Shown here in pieces: positions 55,560 to 64,000 of a DNA stretch of 64,000 nt. Position 1 is the stretch's first letter. Each line of letters starts with the position of its first letter. Location of the stretch: the NCBI RefSeq assembly GCF_027409185.1, contig NC_084461.1:156980001-157044000 (forward strand), written 5' to 3'. Source of the stretch: Cynocephalus volans. Taxonomy: Eukaryota; Chordata; Mammalia; Dermoptera; Cynocephalidae. The notes below the pieces were generated by a model. The model was not told where the DNA came from and ran no database searches. It was given only the letters and a program-made list of their open reading frames with translations. The translations under genes and the position numbers were made by a program.

Positions 55560-57865
55560 GGTTCAATGATTAGAGGGTTTTGAACACATCCAGTGCCTTG
55601 GAAATGGGGAGGGGGTTGGTTAAGATACCTCTTTCTGGTAGCATATGCCCCAAACTGCCCCTCACAATCTCCCAGCTTGGCACCTGGCCTCTGCTCACGT
55701 CCAGAACACAGTGTCCTCCTCTGTCCCCACCACACATGCTCGCACACGCACACACTCAGGCGTGGAGGTTCATACACCAGCCCCCAGCCCTTGCAGCTCG
55801 CACGATCAAAGCGCAGTGGCCCCGGTAGCCCAGGCTGTTGCTCCTGGCCTCCCTGGCGCCGGAGACAGACTTGTATGCGGTTGATCCGCTTGCTTCTGCT
55901 TCCCCTTCTCGCTTTAAACTCCACAGCTCTTCTTTCTCCCTGCATGTCCCGTTGGCCAGCCCAACCTGCTGAGTAACTCAGCTCTCAGCCCACCTCCTTT
56001 CTTTTGGGGGTGGGGGGAAGAAGTTCCCCTGCATCCTTTGTCTGCTCTCCCCGAGTCTCCACCTAGGCTGATCTGTTGGGGCCTCCTGATCTCTACTCCC
56101 CACCCCCACCACCCCATGCACTTAGCAGAGCTGAGCTTATGTATGGGGGGGTCATTTGTGTGATCAAGGGGACATGGGGCTTGCCCTAGACATTCTTGAT
56201 TCTTGCTGCCCCCACAACTTGTGGAGGTGGGTTGCCCCCACCCTGGCCAGGCCACTGTTAATCACAGGGGTGTGGGAAGGGAGCGTTGGGGTTCCTGAGC
56301 TGCCAAGCAGATCGATCAGAGATCAATGAGTGAGAGCTCAGGGACCAGCCTGATGATTGAAGCTCATGGCTGTTTCCTTCAAGGGTCTCTGCACAGCGCA
56401 TCCTGCACCCACCCCTGCCTGACCTCCCTTTCCATTCTGCCCCCTCAGCCTCCCTCTACCCCATCCCACACACTCTATTGCCTGCCCCCTCAGCCTCTCC
56501 CCCAAATCCTCACTTTAACAAAACCTGGTTCCCCACGGCCTCCCCTTTCTAATCTTGACTGAGCTGGGAGGTTGAACTGCTGCTGGGTGTGTGTTGGTAT
56601 CATCACACACACACGTGCGTGCTAGGGGTGTGTGTTCAGCTCTCCAGACGGACACTCAGGGGTTGCACCATTGACCATGGTAAGCTGGGTGCTAATGTTC
56701 CACACACCGGGGAAGTGTTGCCAGATGCTGCCGAGTAGGTGCCCAGGAAATGTTTATTGAGTTGAATGTGTCTGAGGGTTCTGTGTGGTCATAGCTGCAT
56801 GTCACCCATGTGAGCACATGTGAGGGCTGTGGGTTGACATGTGTGCCCAGGTGACCCTGGGTGACAGGGGAGGGGTTGGCATGGTGTGTGCAGCATTGGT
56901 ATGTGTGTGGCCAGATAAGCACGGGTGATGGCTGGCATGCTGCACGTGTGTGATGGTTCTGTGCAGTTGCACAGGTGAACGCGTACAGATAAGGGGGGGC
57001 AGGTGGTGGTGAGTCAGGGTGCTGCAGCCCGGAGTGGGGGGTAGCGACATGGATTCTTCAGGAGGCTGTGGGGTGGGGGAACTGCATCCCTGGTTGGCAG
57101 AGCACCTGTTGGGGACTGGCCCAAGGTTGCCCAGGGAGCTGGCAGGTAGGCACTCTTGCCGCAGGACTGCCCTGGAACAGAGCTTGCCTCTGGGCACCAA
57201 CTCTCAGGCCTGTGGGAAGAGCTGCTGAAGGGCATGGGGTGGGGACAGGCCCTACTTCTTTTCTGGGGCCCCTTCTTGCACATATGGAAACCCAGGCAGG
57301 CTGGCCCTGCAGTGACCCTGGCTCCTCCTGCGCCTGCCCATCAGCTCCTCAGCAACAGCAGCCACCGAAAAATGTCTGAGTGGCTAAAGGAGGGATGGCC
57401 AGCTGGGCAGCAGGGGGCGCCGGGGGCCAGCATGATCACGGCAGCCACCTGCTCCCCAGGCCAGGCGCCCACTGTCTGTCACCTGACATCACACTACCAC
57501 CTCACAGAAAAGCCTGTCCCTTCAGTGCACACGCACCCGGGCAGGACCCTCTCTGTGCCCACACACACAGGCACCCACCTGTCTCAGGACATTCCCATTC
57601 ATACTCACTCACACCTCCCCAACCCTGTGGTCTCCCTGTCACCCAGACCTCCACACTTCAGGCTGGGAGGGGTATAGGGAGCTGGCTGTCCCGGAAGGTG
57701 GGGCTGAGGGGCACCAAGCTCTGGCACTGCCCATTCTGACCCCAACAATCTGTCCTTCTTCCTCTTCCTCAAGCCCCTATCCCCATCCTCAAGGTTGATT
57801 TGGGCCCCTCTGTTCACCCCCACTCTCAGTTAGTTGTGGGGGGAGGGGGGTCTTAATTCTTTAAG
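55560..57865. other. Intron 1, unique sequence
   Basis: GC-moderate with pyrimidine-rich and tgtg/acac patches (56590-57000, 57510-57620). No exon or named repeat is recognised; open frames on both strands overlap without domains. Confidence 0.5.
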
Positions 57866-57873
57866 GCTAGGAA

Positions 57874-58010
57874 GGGCCGAGCCCGTGGTGCACTTGGGAG
57901 AGTGCTGCCCTGGGAGCGCGGCGACGCTCCCGCTGCGGGTTCGGATCTTATATGGGAATGTCCGGTGCACTCACTGGCTGAGTGCCGGTCACGAAAAAGA
58001 CAAAAAAAAA
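57874..58010 (+). mobile_element. CYN/t-SINE dimer, short right unit
   Basis: Left unit with gtggtgcacttgggagagtg and gggttcggatct, the tatatgggaatgtccggtgc linker, then a right unit that keeps gcactcactggctgagtg and jumps to ccggtcacg, lacking its B box. A-rich tail. Flanks gctaggaa at 57866-57873 and 58011-58018 are an identical short TSD. Plus orientation, same as UNC5A. Confidence 0.9.
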
Positions 58011-58589
58011 GCTAGGAAATACCCTGTCTTGCTCACCCTGCCTTATGGATGGGGTGGGCTGGGCTTTGAGGCCCCCTAGGAACCCCCAGGAGAGAGCTGG
58101 TCTGACTGGCCTGCCTGCTCCCACTTTGCCCATGTTGGGAGGGGCTTCCCTCAGGAGCCCAGGATTGGCACTGATCCACGTGACAAACCCCCATCCAAGA
58201 GGCACTGGCCTGGTTTCTAGGAGCAGCCAACTTTGGCCTCAGCCAGGGCAGAGGCCCCTCCTGCTTCACGCCCCTTCTTCCTGCCTACTGCTGCTCTGGG
58301 CCCCAGACCTGTGGTCTCAGAAAGCAGGAGCCTGGGGGATCTGGGGGATCCATTTTCTAGGTGAAGACCCCAACTCTGGGCTTAGCTGCCACCTAGGAAC
58401 ATGAGTATCCACACACATGCATGCTGGGCCTGCTCAGTCAAGGCCAACCCTCTCCCACTGCCCCCTCCTCCCAGCGGCCCTGCCACTCCCCTCCCCCTCG
58501 TCCCCCAGCCTGGGACTGGAAACCGTAGAGTCTCCCTTGGCTCTCCCTTCTCCTTCACGCTTCACATCTAATCTGTCACCAAGTCCTCC

Positions 58590-59290
58590 AGCTCAGTCCT
58601 ACTCTGACATTGTTCTCATGCGTCCCTCGTCTCCTTTGCCCACCTCCCTCCCCCAGTGCCTTTCTCATTCACCTGTCTCACCTAGATCACTGCAGTGACC
58701 ACCTCCACTCACCCCCCTCCTATACTTCCTCTGCTCAGACTGAGCCCCCTGGCATAGGGGCTGGAACCTTGCCAGAAAGCTTTCTGTGGCTCCCCAATGC
58801 CTGCAGGTAAAGTCCAGACCTTGAGCCCAGGGGTCCTTGGGGAAACACCTGCCTCCCTCATCACACCATGCATCACTAGGCTGTTCCCCAGGAGGTTGGG
58901 TGACCTCCCTGGCTTTGACCATTGGTGGGCTGGGCACCACAGACAAGCTCTGGCTTCCAGACTGTAGCTCCCGTGCCTCACAGAACCTGGTGCCACCTGA
59001 CCCTGCCAGCATGCTCCCCACTCAACACCTCAACCTCCTTGGCTCTGTCCAGACCTACACCAAACCTCTTTGCTGCTGCCAATCCCCACACTGTTCTGCT
59101 TAGCTCGGCCCCCAGCTTCAACCCAACCCCCTCCAAAAGGCTTCCCCAACTCCTCCTCTCTACAGGGGCCCTGACTCACTGAGTTCCTGGAGTGGGCTAA
59201 AGCAAGACAAAGGTACTGATTTCCCAGCCCTGAGGCAGCTGCCAGAAGCCTCTGGCCTGAGCCACCTCCTCCTCCAGTGCTTCCCATAAG
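58590..59290 (+). repeat. L2 LINE fragment in intron 1
   Basis: Diverged L2 order: 'cctgtctcacctagatcact', 'tctgtggctccccaatgcct', 'gcaggtaaagtccagacctt' and, near the end, 'aaaaggcttccccaactcct'. Confidence 0.7.
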
Positions 59291-60024
59291 TATGGCCATT
59301 GTCTATGGCACGGTGACCATGCTCTCTGCTCCCAACATGCTCCAAGTCATGGCCAGCCAAGTGCTATTGTTTCCTTCCTTTGAGTTGGGGTTCTCTGGCC
59401 AAGCAGGGAGAGCTGCTACGGCCAGCGGCCAGTGACAGGAAGAGAAGTTTGCTCTGCCCGTCTTGGCCGCAGTCCCATCCTTGTCCCTAAATATAGACTG
59501 TCCCGCTCCAGGGAGGAAATGGAAATGGCCTCCTGTCCAGGGTGGGAATCAGTAAAGCCATACCCCAGTGTGTGTGTGTGTGTTGCAGGGGGCTGTACCC
59601 TGGCCACACACATGGACAGCAAACCAGCCTGGATGAGTGTGTGTGTTTGTCGGTCACCCATACAAGTTGTATGCCATGTCTGTTTAATAGAAACCTCCTG
59701 ACGCACCCCATTCCCACCCTGGCATAGATTTTCCCAGAGTGGCTGTTTTCTCACTGGCATGGTGTCATTCATAGAATTGACACTAAGACTTGGGCTGCTC
59801 GGCCCAAGTGTGAGCTCCTGACTCCTGAGGCTGAGCCCCTGGGCCCCAACCACCCTTGATGCCCAGATGTGAGCTCAGCTTCCTGCAATCAATTCTACCT
59901 GCCTACTCCTTTGTCCCCCTTGTCCGCAGCCACGGGAGTGGCATCGAGGGGTCCTCCTGCCTTCTGGGGAGACTTGGCCCCCTTTTACTTCCAGATGGAG
60001 TAGAAAGGGTAGGGGCTTTGGAGG

Positions 60025-60185
60025 CAGACAGGGCCATGTTCCAATCCAAGCCATGTATCCTTGGATAAGCAACTTTTACTCCCCAGCCTGTTTCCACATT
60101 TAGAGAATGGGGTCATGTCTGCTTCCTGGGTTACAGTAAGGAATTGATGGGCACAGAAAAGAATACCCAGGGTGGACCCTGACAT
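60025..60185 (+). repeat. MIR SINE
   Basis: Contains gttccaatccaagccatgta, ccttggataagcaactttta and acatttagagaatggggtca. Confidence 0.7.
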
Positions 60186-60555
60186 CCGGCAGGCACCCAT
60201 GGCTTCTTTGTCTCTTTCCTCCATTTTCCCTGGCATTTGAAGGGGCACAGGTTAGGGCAGAGCTGAGGATTTAAGCTGCATCAGGGCTCAAGCCCAGAGA
60301 TAGGAGAAAAAAGCATGTCAGGGTGAGCTCCTTTTGTCTCCATTTCTCTTCATTTCTGCTCCAGCCCCCGGCAGGAGCCCCAGAGAAGAGGTGGAGGAAC
60401 CCCCCCATCTGCACATACACCGTCCCCTGCAAGGACTTCAGCCTGATTCAGCACCAGTTCTTCCAGTGTGCAAAGGCAGTTGAGGGGTTCTGAAGACGAT
60501 GACTTGGGTTCAGTTTGTCCTGTGGATGATCAGCTCTGACACATAGCAGAGCGGG
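60185..60555. other. Intron 1, unique sequence
   Basis: No repeat or exon signal recognised. Confidence 0.45.
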
Positions 60556-60685
60556 GCTGGGGCCCTGGATGGAATGAGATTTTAGTTCTGGCTCTGCTAT
60601 TTGATCATGGTGTGACCTTGGACAAATCACTTAACCTCTCTGGGCCATTTGCCTCTTTGTGTACTAAAGGATTGGACTTGATGGC
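60555..60685 (+). repeat. MIR-type SINE
   Basis: Contains ttagttctggctctgctatt, gtgtgaccttggacaaatca, cttaacctctctgggcc and a MIR3-like end. Confidence 0.75.
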
Positions 60686-61255
60686 TTAATCGGGGTGGAG
60701 GCTGGTGCCCACGGACGTTGCCTCGGGAGCCTGGAGTGGACTCTACTCCAAGCAGCAGGTTCCCCCAGGAACTACTCACACCTGCCCAGCACCTGCTAAA
60801 GGTACCAACCACTCTGGCAGCAGCTGCATGCATTGCCTGGGAGCCAGGTGGCTGCTGGGGCAGAGCCAAAGGTGGCTGTGAGGCAGAGCTGGGAACTGTG
60901 AATCCCAATCCCCAGGCCAGGAAGTGAGATCCTGCTTCAGCTGGTAAACACCCCCAATGGCAGAAAGAGGCCTTCTGAGGCTCCCAGAAGGTCAGGGTGC
61001 CAGTGCCTGAGGCCCACCCCCTCCCCAGGCGCTGATGTCAAATGCCACTCGCAGCTCATGCCCCCACTGGGGCCAGAAGCCCAGGCATGTGGAGAGGGTG
61101 GTGGCATGGGTGAGTTGGCAAGCTCTGGGCCTGGGTTTAGAGCGAGACTAGGACGAGGGTGAGGCAAGGGAGATGCCATGGATACAAATGTACAATGAGC
61201 AAGTGCAAGGCCAGCCCTTGAGAGTGAGTGCCTCCTTGAATTTTGTGCCTCTGGT
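60685..61255. other. Intron 1, unique sequence
   Basis: No gene or named repeat is seen. Confidence 0.45.
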
Positions 61256-61425
61256 GCTTCACCCTAGTTCTGGCCCTGGATCCAGCTTCTCCTTGCACTT
61301 CCTCAGTTTCCACGTCTGTAAAAATGGACTCAAAAGAACTTACCTCACAGGGTTATTGTGATTAGGTGGGCTGATGCATATCAATCTTGGCATACAGTAG
61401 GCACTCAATAAATGTTAGCAATTGA
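61255..61425 (+). repeat. MIR SINE
   Basis: Ends with catacagtaggcactcaata and aatgttagcaattg, preceded by cacttcctcagtttccacgt and acctcacagggttattgtga. Confidence 0.85.
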
Positions 61426-62250
61426 TGATGATGGATATGGCAGAAGGCACTGTTCCATCCTCTCCTTGGGGAAGAGGGGAAGTCCTCGGATGTTTTTGCG
61501 AGAAAGGGTGCAGCTGGGGGACCGGGTGGGAGGGCAGAGGCCTGAGATGAGGGTCCCATTTGGGATGGGAGACAGGCCTGGCTTCTTCTCTGTCCCTTTT
61601 CATGCCCAGGACAGGGCATATAGAAGTCCCCTTCTCCTATGCCTGTGTGGATGTTGACTGGCCCATCCCATCTCTGTGAGGAAGACTCCTAGAGGCCTAG
61701 GGAGGCTTGAGTGGCAGCTGCTCATCCCCAGAGTAGACCACAAAGGGGAAGTCTTAGGTTCCCTTTAGAGGGGGGAGGGGACCTTGAAAGTCCCTGCCTC
61801 TGAGCCCTGCCATGGTTGGAGAACAAAGGGCCAGCCATCACCCTGACTGGTGGGTCCCTGAGAGCCGGGCCCCTCCCCACACCTGGATGTCAGAGCTGTG
61901 TCCGTCTGGAAGGCTCAGGGTCACCTTGAGCTCTAGTCAAATATGTGGCTGGGATTTGTGGTGGGGGTGGGTCTCCGGGGTATTCTGTCTGGACTGACCG
62001 AACCTGAGGGACAGCTGCAGGGGCCTTGGGGAGGGAGCTCCAGACCTCCGGACCCTGCATCCCACCTCTGCCCCCTAACACCCCAGCCAGGGCGGCAGAT
62101 GGAAGTACCCGTGCCCCACCCCTGCAAGCCCAGCAGAGAGCCTGCAGTGGAGTCCACCCCGAATTAGACTCTACCTCCCCTAATTGGGGCGGGGACTGAT
62201 GGAGCTGAGGACTGCTGGTTTTTCCCAGGTCTGCGTTTCTTTCCGGCCTC
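61425..62250. other. Intron 1, unique sequence
   Basis: Nothing recognised before the second CpG island. Confidence 0.45.
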
Positions 62251-62289
62251 CCTCACCCCACGCACCCCCTCCCCCCCAAAAAAGCAGTG

Positions 62290-62880
62290 CCGGGCACGGG
62301 CTGGTAGCATGCCTCCTTGGTGCCCCCTGTGTGACCCGAGCCCCAGCCTCTGGAGCCGCCCGCCCCGCTGTCAAGGCAGCTTGGAGGGCGGGGGCCCTGG
62401 GCCAGCCGAGCCGCGGGGCACGTGAGCGGCCGTGGGGTGGCCGGTGCCCGAGCCAATGGGAGCCCGAGCCGAGGGACGAGCGCGCGCCCACGGGGGGTGG
62501 CCAGCCTCAGGGGAGGCGCCACGCGGCCGCCCGGCCGCCCGCGTCCCTGCCCCGGCGCGGGGTGACGACCGCGCCGCACGCTGGGGCGGCCGAGCGGGAG
62601 AGGGGCGGGATCCCTCCGCCCGCCAGCCCGCCCGCGGCCGCCCGCCGGATTATCGGCTCTTTGTTCGGGGCCTGTTAACAAGTGCCTGGCTGAGCGCTTG
62701 GCTGCCGCCCCGGGGAGCCGGCGTCCAGCCTCGGGCACGGCCGCTCGGCCGCTCCTCCCCTCCTCCGTCCTCGCTCCCGCTGCACCCCTCCTCGTTCCCG
62801 GGCCCCAAGATGTGGGTGGGCGGGGGGCTCCTTGGCGATCTTGTGTGCGGGACTTCCAGAGACCTCGCGCTGAGCTGATC
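62290..62880. promoter_or_regulatory. Intronic CpG island in UNC5A intron 1
   Basis: A second dense CpG/GC block starts about 7.1 kb after exon 1. It contains many cggcc, gcggcc and gcgcgc runs, and within it an AT-bearing core at 62645-62690 (ggattatcggctctttgttc, cctgttaacaagtgcctgg). It contains no recognisable repeat. Long open frames on both strands (62184-62678, 62253-62738, 62432-62878) have no domain and probably reflect GC content. It could be an alternative promoter, an antisense transcript start or an intragenic regulatory island. Confidence 0.6.
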
Positions 62881-63165
62881 TAAGCTCCGAAGGGAGGAGG
62901 ACCCCTCTGTTGCCTAGAACCTCCCAGAGGCCCGGGCTTCGAAAGCATCCATGAAAACAGATGAGGCGGGGCACCCGCTTGACCCAGATCCAGGTCAAGC
63001 CTAGGCAGGTCAGCCTAGGCAGGTCGGAGATCCATTCCAGGGCTTTGATACCCAAACGCATTCTCCTGCTGAGAGGAGACAGCTCTGGGGCTGGAAAAGG
63101 AGGAGGCTTTGGTGGCTGTAGACAGTTACATTTTTGGTTCTTTATTAAGTTGGTGATGGTGGTAA
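62880..63165. other. Intron 1, unique sequence after the CpG island
   Basis: Contains the short direct repeat 'ccaggtcaagcctaggcag' / 'ggtcagcctaggcaggtcgg' at 62990-63025. Nothing else is recognised. Confidence 0.4.
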
Positions 63166-63335
63166 TCGTGGCCAGTGTTGGGCTCTGTCTGCATCATCTG
63201 ATCAGAGTCCAACAGAGCCTAAGGACAACCCACGAGGTAGCTGAGGCTAGCCCACTTATTAGATAGGATACTGAGGTATCAGAGAAGGTCACACCGCAGG
63301 CGGTGGCAGAGCTGGGACTTTGTTACCCACACACA
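63165..63335 (-). repeat. Probable MIR fragment
   Basis: Antisense MIR-like text: gataggatactgaggtatca, gagaaggtcacaccgcaggc, ggtggcagagctgggacttt. Confidence 0.55.
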
Positions 63336-64000
63336 CCACTCCCACCCCACCCTATGGGGGGCAAAACCCTGTGGCTATTTACCGCCAGGACCTTGTCTGC
63401 TGCCCCATGGACTTGGTGACCCATGCTTGATGGGAGACTGTCAGGAGACCTTGAATTTCAGTGTGGTCTTGGACTAAATTCCTTCCCTCCCCAGTCCACT
63501 CCCCATATACATCCTGCCTCCTGACCCCACTGGTGTGCATGCTTCCTAAACCTGGGAAGGACTGTCCAGGCTGCTGGACTTTGATTATAAAAATCCTCTG
63601 GGAGTTGGCTTTTCTCACCTGTAGCCCTGAGCTTTAAGCCAAAGGGACTTACTGGGGCCTCACATCTTCAGACGACTGGGACTATTCAAAATCACTTTCT
63701 TATAACGATGTGGGATTCTTCCCAGTAAGCTCCTCCAAATAGTTTATGGCCCTTCCTTCTGGGGCCACATGGGATGGCTTTTCCCTTTTCAGTTATTTAA
63801 CATGGGGCTCCTGCTTGGCCCCATCTGCCCCTCTCCAGGTCAGACATCTCCAGTGTTCCTTGTGTAGCATGGTTCTGAGCCCTCCTTGCAATCCCCCACA
63901 TACCTTGTTACCTGCCTCTGGGTGGCAGCCCAATAGTCACACTTTCTCAGTCGCAGGTGCTTGTCACACTGTGACATGATGCCCCAGCATGGAGTGACAT
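63335..64000. other. Intron 1, unique sequence to the window end
   Basis: No exon, named repeat or splice acceptor with coding continuation is recognised. Confidence 0.45.

Larger units (their letters stand above)
54160..55560 (+). promoter_or_regulatory. UNC5A: UNC5A CpG-island promoter
   Basis: A dense CpG and GC block begins near 54160 and falls away after about 55560. It surrounds the UNC5A start codon at 55151. No TATA box is evident, which is usual for CpG-island promoters with dispersed start sites. Overlapping GC boxes (Sp/KLF type) lie at 54815-54832 (ccccgccccgccccgccc) and an inverted CCAAT box at 54305-54309 (attgg). The exact transcription start cannot be read from sequence. The many long open frames on both strands here are GC artefacts. 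Confidence 0.85.
55221..64000 (+). other. UNC5A: UNC5A intron 1 (5' part, continues beyond the window)
   Basis: Starts with the consensus donor gtgagt. No open frame in the remaining 8.8 kb encodes the Ig-like domain expected from exon 2, so the acceptor lies outside the window. The intron contains the tail of the CpG island, a TG/CA-rich patch near 56590-56980, a SINE, L2 and MIR copies, and a second CpG island. Confidence 0.8.

Noticed and set aside
62184..62878. Coding exon in the intronic CpG island
   Set aside because: Several frames are open on both strands, none shows a domain or a clear exon with paired splice sites; kept only as a CpG island.
1..64000. CRISPR arrays, operons, phage or plasmid systems
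   Set aside because: No regular spacer repeats, no tightly packed genes and no bacterial signals; the repeats are all eukaryotic retroelements or simple repeats.

Overview
The window is mammalian genomic DNA: introns, CpG islands, LINEs, MIR/L2 debris and LTR fragments, with no bacterial or phage features. Seven copies of a tRNA-derived SINE, as monomers and dimers ending in an A-rich tail, match the tRNA-Ile-like CYN/t-SINE family known from colugos (Dermoptera). This points to a colugo such as Galeopterus or Cynocephalus. The species call is an inference from the SINE type.

Layout. Positions 1 to about 18,100 are AT-rich and consist almost entirely of LINE-1 sequence. A near full-length L1 on the minus strand (1629-7920) is inserted into an older plus-strand L1 and flanked by a 14-bp target-site duplication. 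It is dead: ORF1 is frameshifted, and ORF2 carries stops, a frameshift and an internal deletion that removes the second half of the reverse transcriptase core. Older L1 fragments fill 1-1628 and 7935-17830, with SINEs at 8639, 9154, 15113 and 17854.

From about 18,200 to 54,000 the DNA is GC-richer and L1-poor. It holds MIR, L2, MaLR-type LTRs, hAT-type MER elements, one L3/CR1 fragment and several old repeat families I could not name. Between these lie single-copy stretches, some with AT-rich homeodomain-core clusters that look like enhancer candidates. I found no convincing exon here.

At 54,160-55,560 a CpG-island promoter leads into a signal-peptide exon on the plus strand (ATG 55151, splice donor after 55220). 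I recognise it as exon 1 of UNC5A, the netrin receptor UNC5A. A short upstream ORF with good initiation context lies in the 5' leader. The rest of the window (55221-64000) is UNC5A intron 1, with no exon 2 seen. It contains a second CpG island at about 62,300-62,880 that could be an alternative promoter or intronic regulatory element.

The window is therefore the 5' intergenic flank, promoter, first coding exon and part of intron 1 of UNC5A. I found no novel enzymatic or defence system. The points most worth a second look are the uORF, the intronic CpG island, the candidate conserved elements, the L1 deletion and 5' UTR monomers, and the SINE variants.
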